DNA from: Rathayibacter rathayi
Lineage (GTDB): Bacteria; Actinomycetota; Actinomycetes; Actinomycetales; Microbacteriaceae
Length of the DNA stretch: 64,000 nt
NCBI RefSeq assembly: GCF_004011095.1
Contig: NZ_CP028129.1
Span: 744,001-808,000, forward strand
Reading direction: 5' to 3'
Below are positions 37,751-46,182 of the stretch, piece by piece. The notes beneath the pieces are model-generated. The model was not told the origin of the DNA. It saw only the letters and a list, made by a program, of their open reading frames with translations, and ran no database searches. The position numbers and the translations under genes are program-made. How positions within the stretch are numbered: position 1 is the stretch's first letter; every line of letters begins with the position of its first letter.

Positions 37751-38790
37751 GCGAGGGCCTCTCTCGGGGATGTCGTGGTTCGGAGTCGGAGGGCGGCGGC
37801 GACCGCCTCCTCGGCGCTCACCCCCGCGAGGCACGGGTGGCCGGGGACGGGGCAGATCCGCGCGCGGGATCCGGCGCACGGCGCCTCCTGATCGCCGAGC
37901 AGCGCGACCGGGACGCCGTAGGGTGCCCAGCGCACGGCAGGGACGACCGGTGAGAAGAGGCTGACCACCGGCGTGCCGACCGCGGCGGCGAGGTGCGCCG
38001 GGCCGGTGTTGCCGCTGATCACCACATCGGCGTTGGCGAGTACCTCGGCAGCGCCGGCGAAGTCGGTGACTCCGCCGAGGTCGATACCGCGGGTGCCGGC
38101 GACCTCGGCCGTGAGGGCCCGCTCGCCCGGTCCGCCGGTGACGACGACGGCGAGTCCCGAATCGCCGAGCAGCTCGACGGCGCGCGCAGCGTTTGCAGCG
38201 GGCCAGGCGCGGGCGGGAACGGCGGCTCCCGGATGCACGACCACGTACGGGCCGACCCCGTCGAGCGCGCCGGGCAGGGTGCCCTCGCGCCGCACCCGCA
38301 GCCGGCCGTCGTCGCCCGCGGGCAGCGCGAAGCCGGCCGCCGCCGCGATGGCGAGCGCACGCTCCGGCTCGGGCTGGTCCTCCTCCAGCGTCTCGCCCGG
38401 GACCAGGCGCAGATCGAGCAGGGCCCCCGCGAAGTCGACCGAGGCGCCCGTGATCCTGGCGACTCCGGCCAGGCGGAGCAGCAGCGCCAGCGGCAGCGGC
38501 GACTGATGGAAGGAGGTGAGGATCACGGCCTCGTCGGGCGCGAACTCCTCGACGATCGCGCGCAGCTCGCCGACCAACTCCGCATCGACCGGGCGGGAGG
38601 AGTCGCCGATCCACGGGCACCGCCAGGTGCGGACAGACGAGGGGCCGGGCAGCAGCGCCGCGGCGGGCGCGCCCTGCGGACCACTCAGCAGCAGCACCTC
38701 GGCGTCGGCTGCGATCGCCCGCACCGCGGGTCCGCACAGCAGCACGTCGCCGGCACTGTCCAGGCGGGCGACGACCACGCGGCGCCTCAC
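37747..38790 (-). CDS. Glycosyltransferase family 9 (heptosyltransferase-like), copy 2
   Basis: A 347-residue GT-B protein. VVVARLDSAGDVLLCGPAVR is the GT9 start (residues ~4-23), VVVHPGAAVPARAWPAANAA the donor-domain motif, and SGNTGPAHLAAAVGTPVVSL the conserved GPAHLAAA loop. A C-terminal cysteine-containing CAGSRARICPVPGHPCLAGV segment recalls the metal-like cluster in the first GT9. It overlaps the GmhB-like gene upstream by 4 nt, tying a heptosyltransferase-family enzyme to heptose synthesis. Confidence 0.9.
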   Translation of the reverse strand: MRRRVVVARLDSAGDVLLCGPAVRAIAADAEVLLLSGPQGAPAAALLPGPSSVRTWRCPWIGDSSRPVDAELVGELRAIVEEFAPDEAVILTSFHQSPLPLALLLRLAGVARITGASVDFAGALLDLRLVPGETLEEDQPEPERALAIAAAAGFALPAGDDGRLRVRREGTLPGALDGVGPYVVVHPGAAVPARAWPAANAARAVELLGDSGLAVVVTGGPGERALTAEVAGTRGIDLGGVTDFAGAAEVLANADVVISGNTGPAHLAAAVGTPVVSLFSPVVPAVRWAPYGVPVALLGDQEAPCAGSRARICPVPGHPCLAGVSAEEAVAAALRLRTTTSPREALA

Positions 38791-39368
38791 TCGGAGTCCC
38801 CGTCCGGCTGCATCGCCAGCAGCAGCTCAACGGCCTCGAGAAGCGTCGCTGCACGCAGCGGGGCGGCCGCTACCTCCTCGGCTCGGGTGATCGGAGTGGG
38901 CACCAGCACCCCGAGGGCACCGGCGGCCGCGGCGGCGTCGACGTCCGCCCCGATGTCGCCGATCACGGCGAGGGAGTCGGCCGGGAGACCGAGCGACTCG
39001 GCCGCGCCGAGCACCATGCCGGGCGCGGGCTTGCGGCAGGAGCAGCCGTCGTCGGGCCCGTGCGGGCAGAGCATCCAGACGTCGAAACCGCCGAACAGCT
39101 CATCGACCCGCTCGTTCACCGCCTCGGCCTGCGCGCGGTCGATGATTCCGCGCGCGATCCCGGACTGGTTGGTGACCACGCCCAGAGCGAGTCCCGCCTC
39201 GCGCGCCCGCTCGACCGCGTCGAGGGCCGTCGGCATCGGCGTGACGTGCGTCGGGTCGCCGGTGTAGGGCACATCGACCACGAGCGTCGCATCGCGATCG
39301 AAGAGGATCCCCCGCAGCCGCGGGGCCCTCGCGCGCTGGTCGGCGCTCCGGGAGGAGGAGTCGTTCAC
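38787..39368 (-). CDS. HAD phosphatase, GmhB-like
   Basis: A 193-residue HAD phosphatase. LFDRDATLVVDVPYTGDP gives motif I (DxDxT), VVTNQSGIARGII gives motif II, CPHGPDDGCSCRKPAPGM gives the GmhB zinc loop with the motif III Lys, and AVIGDIGADVDAAAAAG gives motif IV. GmhB removes the 7-phosphate of heptose 1,7-bisphosphate between the two HldE steps. The GTG start at 39368 is chosen because AAGGAG lies just upstream, although only 3 nt away. It is the first gene of a seven-gene operon ending with the SDR. Confidence 0.88.
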   Translation of the reverse strand: MNDSSSRSADQRARAPRLRGILFDRDATLVVDVPYTGDPTHVTPMPTALDAVERAREAGLALGVVTNQSGIARGIIDRAQAEAVNERVDELFGGFDVWMLCPHGPDDGCSCRKPAPGMVLGAAESLGLPADSLAVIGDIGADVDAAAAAGALGVLVPTPITRAEEVAAAPLRAATLLEAVELLLAMQPDGDSE

Positions 39369-39509
39369 CTTCTCCTTGTACCCCGCGCCCAGGGATGTAA
39401 ACCCCCTTCCGGAGAAGTCGGTCTCGCCGGGCGCGTCGCTCCGATCCGCGCATACCGCGTCTGAACCGCCCGCAGCGGGGTACGGGGACTCCGACAGGAA
39501 GGAGGCGCC

Positions 39510-40532
39510 GTGCGCGCTCTCACCGCCCCGGACCGCACTCCGGAGATCCTCGCGCTGCGCGCCCTCAAACTCGGCGACCTGCTCGTCGCGGTGCCGGCGC
39601 TGAAGGCGCTGCGCCGCGGCTTCCCCGGGCACCGGCTGATCCTGGCCACAACGCCCTGGCTCGAACCGATCGTCGATCTGGTCGAGGGCCTGGACGCGCT
39701 CGTGCCCACCCTCCACGGCCTCGACGATCCACTGCCGATGGCCGCCGGCCGCATCGAACTCGGCGTGAACCTGCACGGCAACGGCCCGGAGTCGCGGCTG
39801 CGGCTGCGCGAGACCGCGCCCGCGAGAACCCTCGAGTTCCGCGTCCCCGCGCTCGACCCCGGCGCGGGCCCCGGCGATCCGCGTCCGCTCTGGCTCGACG
39901 GCGAACTCGAACGTGCCCGCTGGGCCCGCCTGGTGAACTCCCTCGGCCTCGACGCCGACCCCGAGGACGTCGCGATCGCCGTCCCCGAGGCGCCCGCCCC
40001 CGTCTCCGGCGCCGCCGTCGTGCACGTCGGCGCCTTCTACGGGTCGCGGGAGTGGCCCGAGGAGCGCTTCGCCGCGGTCGCCCGCTCCCTCGCCGCCGAG
40101 GGACACCGCGTCGTCTACACCGGAGGAGTGAACGAGGCCGACCGCGCCCGCCGCGTCGCCGAGCTGGCCGGCACGGGGGAGGTGCTGGCGGGAGTGCTCT
40201 CGCTCAGCGAGTTCGCCGCAATCGTCGCCGCGGCCGAAAAGGTGGTCACGGTCGACACCGGAGCCGCGCACCTCGCCTCGGCCTACGGCATCCCCTCGGT
40301 CGTGATCTTCGGACCGGCGCCGCCCGAGGCGTGGGGCCCGCCCGCCTCCGGCCCACACAGTGTGCTGACCGACGCTTCGCTTCGCCGCGGCGACGTCTTC
40401 TCGACCGAGCCCGACCCGGCGCTGCTCGCCGTCGGGGTCGATGACGTCCTCGCCGCCCTCGCCTCGCTCCCGACGCGTGCCGACGCCCACCTCAGGCGGA
40501 CTTCAGCCGTGTCGTCGGGCGCACCGGCGTGA
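39510..40532 (+). CDS. Glycosyltransferase family 9 (heptosyltransferase-like), copy 3
   Basis: A 340-residue GT-B protein starting at GTG with GAAGGAGG upstream. ILALRALKLGDLLVAVPALK is the GT9 start, VVHVGAFYGSREWPEERFAA the donor motif, and VDTGAAHLASAYGIPSVVIF the conserved ligand loop. It is divergent from the GmhB-led operon across a 141-bp gap and may share its control. Its 3' end overlaps the convergent sigma-factor gene by 41 bp. Confidence 0.88.
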   Translation: MRALTAPDRTPEILALRALKLGDLLVAVPALKALRRGFPGHRLILATTPWLEPIVDLVEGLDALVPTLHGLDDPLPMAAGRIELGVNLHGNGPESRLRLRETAPARTLEFRVPALDPGAGPGDPRPLWLDGELERARWARLVNSLGLDADPEDVAIAVPEAPAPVSGAAVVHVGAFYGSREWPEERFAAVARSLAAEGHRVVYTGGVNEADRARRVAELAGTGEVLAGVLSLSEFAAIVAAAEKVVTVDTGAAHLASAYGIPSVVIFGPAPPEAWGPPASGPHSVLTDASLRRGDVFSTEPDPALLAVGVDDVLAALASLPTRADAHLRRTSAVSSGAPA

Positions 40533-41532
40533 CCGTAGCCACCCGAGCCCGGGCCGCGCGCGGCTGATGGTGGCGCGAGGGGGCACCGAGCCGGTCGGCG
40601 AGTTGCGCGAGAATCCGGCGCTGCAGGCGCGAGACCTGCATCTGCGTCGTCCCCAGCGCGTCGGCGATCTGCTGCTGGGTGCGCTCCTCGACGAAACGCA
40701 TCCGCAGGAGCTCGCGCTGTCCCTCCTCGAGTTCGCTCAGAGCCTCGGCGAGCCCATGTCGGCGCTCGATCTCGACAAGGCGCGCGTCCTCGCCGCCGAG
40801 CAGGTCGCCCAGGCCCGCGCCGCTCTCGCCCACGGTCTCGTCCAGCGAGAGCGGATGTCCGGCCGAGCGCGCGTCCGCGACCTCGGCGGCGTCGACGCCG
40901 AGGCGCCGTGCGATCTCATGGTCGGTGGGGTGGCGGCCGAACTCCTGCGCGAGCTCGTCGGCGACGACCGCCGAGCGGCGGTGCAGCTCCTGCACTCCGC
41001 GCGGTGGGCGGATCATCCAGCCGAGGTCGCGGAGGTGGCGCTTGAGCTCGCCGGTGATCGTGGGGACGGCGAAGGCGGCGAAGCTCTCGCCGCGCTCCGG
41101 AGTGAAGCGGCGGGCGGCCTTGATCAGGCCCACGTAGGCGACCTGGCGCAGATCCGCCCAGTCACCTCCTGGGTGGGCACCTCCGGGGTGGGCACCTCCC
41201 GCGTGGGCACCTCCTGAGTGGGCACCTCCCGCGTGGGCACCTCCCGCGTGGGCACCTCCCGCGTAGGCGCCTCCTCCTGGGGCGCCCCCTGCGTGGGCAC
41301 CTCCCGTGTGGGCGCCTGGTGCACGGGTGCCGCCTCCCCGCGAGATCCGGTGCGCCATCGCCTCGGCGAGGCCGAGGTGGTCGAGAACGATGCGTTCACG
41401 GATCCGGTCGCCCTCCGCAGCCTCCGCGCTGACCGCGGCCTGGAAGAGCGCGAGCGTGCGGGCGTCCTTCTCCTCCCGGGCCGCGTCGGTGAGGATGCTC
41501 GGGCGGCCGGTGCCGGTGTCGATCGTGCTCAT
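40492..41532 (-). CDS. SigB/SigF/SigG-type sigma factor with GGAH-repeat insertion
   Basis: A 346-residue alternative sigma-70 factor. Region 2 begins near IRERIVLDHLGLAEAMAHRI. It is interrupted by about 50 residues of GGAHA-type pentapeptides, then resumes as ADLRQVAYVGLIKAARRFTP. Region 3 includes TITGELKRHLRDLGWMIRPP and ELAQEFGRHPTDHEIARRLG. Region 4 holds MRFVEERTQQQIADALGTTQ then MQVSRLQRRIL, the -35-binding helix-turn-helix. The ATG at 41532 has AAGGAG upstream. No anti-sigma gene is adjacent. It probably drives a stress regulon; whether the insertion is tolerated is unknown. Confidence 0.9.
   Translation of the reverse strand: MSTIDTGTGRPSILTDAAREEKDARTLALFQAAVSAEAAEGDRIRERIVLDHLGLAEAMAHRISRGGGTRAPGAHTGGAHAGGAPGGGAYAGGAHAGGAHAGGAHSGGAHAGGAHPGGAHPGGDWADLRQVAYVGLIKAARRFTPERGESFAAFAVPTITGELKRHLRDLGWMIRPPRGVQELHRRSAVVADELAQEFGRHPTDHEIARRLGVDAAEVADARSAGHPLSLDETVGESGAGLGDLLGGEDARLVEIERRHGLAEALSELEEGQRELLRMRFVEERTQQQIADALGTTQMQVSRLQRRILAQLADRLGAPSRHHQPRAARARVATVTPVRPTTRLKSA
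41159..41323 (-). repeat. 15-bp tandem repeat array inside the sigma-factor gene
   Basis: Ten in-register 15-bp units (41174-41323), consensus on the plus strand TGGGCACCTCCCGCG, plus one degenerate unit at 41159-41173. Three adjacent units (41219-41263) are identical. Because 15 is a multiple of three, gain or loss of units keeps the frame. Each unit encodes x-Gly-Gly-Ala-His. Confidence 0.95.
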
Positions 41533-41733
41533 CAGTGCTCCTTCCGGGCACGCTCGCGCAGAGGTCCGGCGCGGCCTGCGGTGCGGCGCTCGGACCCTCT
41601 CGACGAGAGGCCCAGAGGTCAGCGCACCACTGCTCCTGCTCGCTCCGGGAGTCCGTTGACTCGGAGCAGTGCTTCGCGGTAGAAGCAGCACCCGCGGCCC
41701 CGCGATCCCGGGCGCCGCACCGCCTCCCGCCGG

Positions 41734-41739
41734 TAGGAT
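41734..41739 (+). promoter_or_regulatory. Putative -10 box of gltX, leaderless
   Basis: TAGGAT lies 9 bp before the gltX ATG at 41749, with no Shine-Dalgarno between. This is the same architecture as otsA and ilvD. Confidence 0.42.
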
Positions 41740-41748
41740 CACCCCTGT

Positions 41749-43305
41749 ATGTCTGAGCTCACCCCGCCCCTGGACCGCGCGAGCGACGCGCACCCGTTCA
41801 CAACCGCGACCGGGAGCGATGTCCGCGTCCGCTTCTGCCCGTCGCCGACCGGGACCCCGCACGTCGGCCTCATCCGCACCGCCCTGTTCAACTGGGCCTA
41901 CGCCCGGCACACCGGCGGCACCTTCGTCTTTCGTATCGAGGACACCGACGCCGCGCGCGACAGCGAGGAGAGCGTCGAGCAGATCCTCGACGCCCTGCGC
42001 TGGCTGAAGCTCGACTGGGACGAGGGCGTCGGAGTCGGCGGCCCGCACGGCCCGTATCGCCAGTCCGAGCGCACCGGCGTCTACCTCGACGTGATCGCGC
42101 GCCTGACGGCGTCCGGCCACCTCTATGAGAGCTACTCCACGGCGGAGGAGATCGACGCGCGCAACGAGGCGGCCGGCCGCGCCAAGCAGCACGGCTACGA
42201 CAACCACGATCGCGACCTCACCGAGGAGCAGCGCGCCGCCTTCCGCGCCGAGGGTCGCGCCCCGGCGTTGCGCCTGCGCGTCCCGGATGCCGATCTGTCC
42301 TTCGACGACCTGGTCCGCGGCCCGATCACCTTCCCCGCGGGCTCCTTCAGCGACTTCGTCGTCGTCCGCCCCAACGGCCAGCCGCTCTACACGCTGGTGA
42401 ACCCGGTCGACGACGCGATGATGCAGATCACCCATGTGCTCCGCGGCGAGGACATCCTGCCCTCGACCGCCCGCCAGATCGCGCTGTACCACGCGCTGAT
42501 CGACATCGGAGTGACGAGCTTCGTCCCGCGCTTCGGTCACCTCCCGTACGTGATGGGCGAGGGCAACAAGAAGCTCTCCAAGCGCGATCCGTCCTCGAAC
42601 CTCTTCCACCACCGCGACCGCGGCTTCATCCCGGAGGGCCTGGTCAACTACCTCGCCCTGCTCGGCTGGTCGCTCACCCACGACCGCGACGTCTTCTCGA
42701 TCGACGAGATGATCGCCGCCTTCGACGTGGCCGACGTGAACCCCAACCCCGCGCGCTTCGACCTCAAGAAGGCGGAGTCGATCAACGGCGACCACATCCG
42801 CCTCCTCGCCGTCGACGACTTCACTGAGCGGACGATCCCGTACCTTCTCGCCGCCGGCGTACTCGACGGCGAGCCGACCGCCGAGCAGCGCGCCGTCCTC
42901 GCCGCCGCCGCGCCGCTGGTGCAGGAGCGGATCGGCCTGCTGGGCGAGGCCCCCGGCATGCTCGGCTTCCTCTTCACCACGGCTGACGCGCTCAGCTACG
43001 ACGAGGACGCGCTCAAGGGCCTCCCCGCGAACACCGGCGAGGTCCTCGCCGCCTCCGTCGGCGCGCTCGAGCTGGTTCCGGAGTCGGAGTGGCTGACCGC
43101 CGCGATCCAGGAGGCGCTCGCCTCCGCGCTGATCGAGGGCCTGGGCTTGAAGCCCCGCATCGCCTACGGGCCGCTGCGCACCGCGATCTCGGGTCGCCGC
43201 GTCTCGCCGCCGTTGTTCGAGTCGATGGCGATCCTCGGCAAGCAGGAGTCGATCGCCCGCCTGGATCGCCTCGGCGCTCACCTGGGCGCCTCTCGGCAGG
43301 CCTGA
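41749..43305 (+). CDS. gltX: Glutamyl-tRNA synthetase
   Basis: A 518-residue class I aminoacyl-tRNA synthetase that charges tRNA-Glu. The class signature is [20 protein letters not shown] (HVGL in place of HIGH, residues ~27-46), and [20 protein letters not shown] is the KMSKS equivalent. [20 protein letters not shown] is family-typical, and the helical anticodon domain follows after ~330. A ~20-residue N-terminal extension is normal here. The next gene starts 2 bp after the stop. Confidence 0.97.
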   Translation: MSELTPPLDRASDAHPFTTATGSDVRVRFCPSPTGTPHVGLIRTALFNWAYARHTGGTFVFRIEDTDAARDSEESVEQILDALRWLKLDWDEGVGVGGPHGPYRQSERTGVYLDVIARLTASGHLYESYSTAEEIDARNEAAGRAKQHGYDNHDRDLTEEQRAAFRAEGRAPALRLRVPDADLSFDDLVRGPITFPAGSFSDFVVVRPNGQPLYTLVNPVDDAMMQITHVLRGEDILPSTARQIALYHALIDIGVTSFVPRFGHLPYVMGEGNKKLSKRDPSSNLFHHRDRGFIPEGLVNYLALLGWSLTHDRDVFSIDEMIAAFDVADVNPNPARFDLKKAESINGDHIRLLAVDDFTERTIPYLLAAGVLDGEPTAEQRAVLAAAAPLVQERIGLLGEAPGMLGFLFTTADALSYDEDALKGLPANTGEVLAASVGALELVPESEWLTAAIQEALASALIEGLGLKPRIAYGPLRTAISGRRVSPPLFESMAILGKQESIARLDRLGAHLGASRQA

Positions 43306-43307
43306 TC

Positions 43308-44288
43308 GTGGCGGAGACCCTCGGCGGCCACTACGACGTCGTCGTGATCGGAGCGGGCCCGGCCGGGCTCTCGACGGCGCTCAACCTCGTCCGCGCGCGC
43401 CGCAGCGTCCTGCTGCTCGACAGCAACCGCCCCCGGAACGCCGCCACCCTGCACTCGCACGGCTTCCTCACCCGCGACGGCATCTCGCCGATCGAGCTGC
43501 GCCGCCTCGGCCGCGAGGAGTTCGCGCGCTACGAGGCCGCCGAGGTGCACAACGCGCTGGTCACCTCGGTTGAGCGCTCCGGCGGCGAATTCGTCGTCGG
43601 CGCCCGCGGCGTGCGCGGCAGCGCCGACCGATCGGTGGTGGCCACCGCCGTCGTGGTCGCCGCCGGGCTGCTCGAGACGCCGCCCGCGCTGCCGAGCCTG
43701 CGCGCCTACTACGGCACCGCCGTGCACAGCTGCATGGAGTGCGACGGCTACGAGAAAGCCGGGGAGGCGCTGGCCCTGATCGGCGAGACCGACGACCTCG
43801 CCGAGCGCGCGATGCTCCTCTCGCAGTGGTCGACCGACCTGATCGTCTTCACCAACGGAGTCGGAGTCGTCAGCGACGCCGATGAGTCGCTGCTCGCCTC
43901 CGTCGGCATCCGCGTCGACCGCCGGCCCGTCGCCGATCTGGCGGGGGAGCGGGCCGAAATGACCGGCGTGCTGCTTGCCGACGGCGACATCGTCCCGCGG
44001 ACGGGGGCGTTCGTCCGTCCCGTCTGGACCCCGGTGCTCGACTATCTCGACGCCGCCGGCCCCGAGCGCGACGCCGACGGCTTCCTCCGCGTCGACGCGG
44101 GCGGCCGCACCTCCGTCCCCGGCCTCTACGCCGCCGGCGAGGTCACCCCGCCCGGCCCGCAGCAGCTGATCGTCGCCGCTGGGTCGGGTGCGCAGGTTGC
44201 CTCCGCGCTCAACCGCGACCTCGTACGCGCCCGCCTCGGCGAGGCCGCCCCGGAGTCGGAGGGCAGCGTCGTCCGCGGCTCGATTTGA
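43308..44288 (+). CDS. Thioredoxin reductase-like FAD oxidoreductase
   Basis: A 326-residue flavoprotein. The FAD loop is YDVVVIGAGPAGLSTALNLV (residues ~9-28), and the C-terminal FAD motif is VPGLYAAGEVTPPGPQQLIV. The redox-active pair is in SCMECDGYEKAGEAL, aligned with the CATCDG of TrxB, so a disulfide reductase function is plausible. The NAD(P) loop between is weaker (LIGETDDLAERAML) than the usual GGGxSA. GTG start at 43308, 2 bp after gltX. The partner thiol protein is unknown. Confidence 0.85.
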   Translation: MAETLGGHYDVVVIGAGPAGLSTALNLVRARRSVLLLDSNRPRNAATLHSHGFLTRDGISPIELRRLGREEFARYEAAEVHNALVTSVERSGGEFVVGARGVRGSADRSVVATAVVVAAGLLETPPALPSLRAYYGTAVHSCMECDGYEKAGEALALIGETDDLAERAMLLSQWSTDLIVFTNGVGVVSDADESLLASVGIRVDRRPVADLAGERAEMTGVLLADGDIVPRTGAFVRPVWTPVLDYLDAAGPERDADGFLRVDAGGRTSVPGLYAAGEVTPPGPQQLIVAAGSGAQVASALNRDLVRARLGEAAPESEGSVVRGSI

Positions 44289-44345
44289 GCGGGGTGGCTG
44301 CGTAGGGTACTGTCGTACCTCGGCGCTCGGGTCTCGATCCGCGCG

Positions 44346-44351
44346 TAGCCT
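44346..44351 (+). promoter_or_regulatory. Putative -10 box of tRNA-Gln
   Basis: TAGCCT lies 28 bp before the tRNA 5' end, matching the -10 form used elsewhere in the window. Confidence 0.4.
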
Positions 44352-44379
44352 GGTCCCGGCGTCACCTCCGGATGACCAT

Positions 44380-44454
44380 TGGGGTATGGTGTAATTGGCA
44401 ACACGGCTGATTCTGGTTCAGTTGTTCTTGGTTCGAGTCCAGGTACCCCAGCCA
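44380..44454 (+). tRNA. tRNA-Gln (anticodon CTG)
   Basis: The acceptor arms TGGGGTA (44380-44386) and TACCCCA (44444-44450) pair fully. The anticodon stem GCTGA/TCAGT encloses the loop TTCTGGT with anticodon CTG. The T arm contains GGTTCGAGTCC. Discriminator G and an encoded CCA (44452-44454) complete it. The D arm is short, as in other actinobacterial tRNA-Gln genes. Confidence 0.96.
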
Positions 44455-44508
44455 TGCGCGGCTTCGCACAAGCGATGGATCGCGTTGACCGAAGTTCGTG
44501 CACCTCAT

Positions 44509-44534
44509 AAGCCCCGGCAGGATTACCGGGGCTT
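44509..44534 (+). terminator. Hairpin after tRNA-Gln
   Basis: Stem AAGCCCCGG / CCGGGGCTT (9 bp) with an 8-nt loop, 55 bp after the tRNA. It is followed by CTCGGTTTCGG rather than a clean T-run. Likely terminator of the tRNA transcript. Confidence 0.65.
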
Positions 44535-45158
44535 CTCGGTTTCGGTGCCGCGTAAACGCCGCACCATGCGATGGCTGGCGGCGCCTTCGCCTCGTTCCGG
44601 TCGCCCGTCCATCGGACCATAAGATCCGAAACGCACGCCGTGGGCGTGTCCGCGACCCTGCGTGCAGAGAATGAGCGCGGCGCGCTTCTCGACTCTGAAC
44701 TGCGCGATGGTAGACGCTGATCAATCGCTGATTGGTGGGAGCGACGTCGGAGCCGGATAGTCCGCCGAAAAAGGGCGGAGGTGCATGAGGCTACTCCGTT
44801 CAGGGGGAGTTGCCGTTCGCCTGGTCAGAAGAAGAGCGAGCGAACCTAATATAGAGATGGTCGACCGATGGCGCGTATTCGCGCCGAGTCCGAGCGGTGC
44901 ATGAAGGTAAGTGCTATAGGGCGTCTGTATCCGTAACTCGATTTCCGCTCCGGGTCCCATCCGTTTGTAGCCCGAAGGGTCCCCCTTAATGAGGACTGTG
45001 TCGAGCCTTGAATAGGAGATATGTTCGATGACGACCTGACAAAGCATTTGCGGTCGGGCTACCGGCCGACGAGATTCTTGTCGCGGAATGTAAATCTCGA
45101 GAGAAAGGGGGTGCAATTGGATGAATCCATTGGCGAGTCTGCCAGCGTCGACTAGATT
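44535..45158. other. Non-coding, AT-richer stretch after tRNA-Gln
   Basis: About 620 bp with no convincing gene. Open frames here lack ribosome sites and family-like sequence. GC content is lower than in the core genome. It marks the left part of the tRNA-adjacent accessory island. No second copy of the tRNA 3' end was found in the window. Confidence 0.5.
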
Positions 45159-46016
45159 ATGGTCTCCGTTCGGCGAAGAATGTTTCTAGGCCTTGGAGTC
45201 GGAGCGGCTGCAACTGCCGTCGGAGTCTCCATCGTCGGTGATGCGCCGCGAGCGAATGCGGCGGTGCAGCCGTATAACCCGTGGGCCGATTATCGCATCA
45301 CCGGCACATGGAGAGAGCATGCAAGTTACAGTCAGGGCGGAATAGACTACCCTCTGGCGTACGGCACCGATCTGGTCGCTCCGGCTGCAGGGACGCTCAG
45401 GACTTCCGGAGGCTCCGGCGAATTCGCCGCGGGATGGGTGGGAAGTGCCGGTCGGCGCTCCATTCTGACCCTCGACACTCCGATCAATCGTGTCCAAGCG
45501 GCTGCGTCGGTGCCGCCTGAAGCGGCAGGGCCGATGGTCGCCATCGTTGTTCAACACCAGGCCCAGTTTGGTTCGGCGGGACACAAAGAGGTCGGCGAGT
45601 ACATCGGCAAGTCCGGCGCTTCTGCTGACGGCGCCGACTATGGCGGAGACACGCATCTTCATGTTCATGGCCTCGACGCGCAGGGTCGTCGCGTGGACAT
45701 GACGAAATTCATCACGAACACAGTGGGGAACGTTCCTGTTCCGCCCATTGAAACGATCACTATGGAGGATGACGATATGGCAATGGCTGTGGTATGCGAA
45801 GAGTCTGGCGCTGCGAGTGACAAGTGGATCGCGATCTTCGGTGGCGGTCTCCTCTATCAGGAGATCGCTCCCAACAATCGGGGGTACTGGAACGTCTTCC
45901 AGAGCTCGATGAACAAGATCCTGGCCCAGCGCAAGGCCGATTACTCGTTCGAAGCAGTGCGGGTGACTCAGGCGGAGTACACGAACATCAAGTCGGCCTT
46001 CGAGAAGATGCGTTAG
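45159..46016 (+). CDS. Secreted M23-peptidase/endolysin-like protein (phage-related)
   Basis: A 285-residue protein. The N-terminus VRRRMFLGLGVGAAATAVGV is a twin-arginine-type signal with a likely cut after RANA (near residue 34). SQGGIDYPLAYGTDLVAPAAG and GDTHLHVHG match the M23 LytM fold, but the usual first zinc His in HxGVD is Gln (QGGID), so activity is doubtful. The C-terminal ~85 residues (FGGGLLYQEIAPNNRGYWNV) resemble accessory domains of actinophage lysins. No ribosome site is evident before the ATG. Base use is unlike the core genes. Confidence 0.6.
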   Translation: MVSVRRRMFLGLGVGAAATAVGVSIVGDAPRANAAVQPYNPWADYRITGTWREHASYSQGGIDYPLAYGTDLVAPAAGTLRTSGGSGEFAAGWVGSAGRRSILTLDTPINRVQAAASVPPEAAGPMVAIVVQHQAQFGSAGHKEVGEYIGKSGASADGADYGGDTHLHVHGLDAQGRRVDMTKFITNTVGNVPVPPIETITMEDDDMAMAVVCEESGAASDKWIAIFGGGLLYQEIAPNNRGYWNVFQSSMNKILAQRKADYSFEAVRVTQAEYTNIKSAFEKMR

Positions 46017-46182
46017 TCACGCACCGACGAACGCGCTAGTCCTGTCGCGTCATCTTCGTGTCTCACCCTGATGGAGCGTGGATGCGGCGAAGCACCGCGG
46101 CGTGTGTGGTATTTCCCACGCAGGTCGCGGTGTTTCCTTTTTGTTGAGCATCCTCACGACGCAAGACGGGCGGATTCGTTCG

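Noticed and set aside
41159..41323. Possible CRISPR or other spaced repeat array
   Set aside because: Units are contiguous 15-mers without spacers and encode a peptide repeat within a sigma gene.
40492..43281. A very long minus-strand open frame covering the sigma gene and continuing through all of gltX
   Set aside because: Only the sigma part (to 41532) has family motifs. The rest is the antisense of gltX, open because of high GC and codon bias.
44721..45116. 131-codon minus-strand frame after tRNA-Gln
   Set aside because: No ribosome site, no domain-like sequence and odd composition for a gene. Treated as chance.
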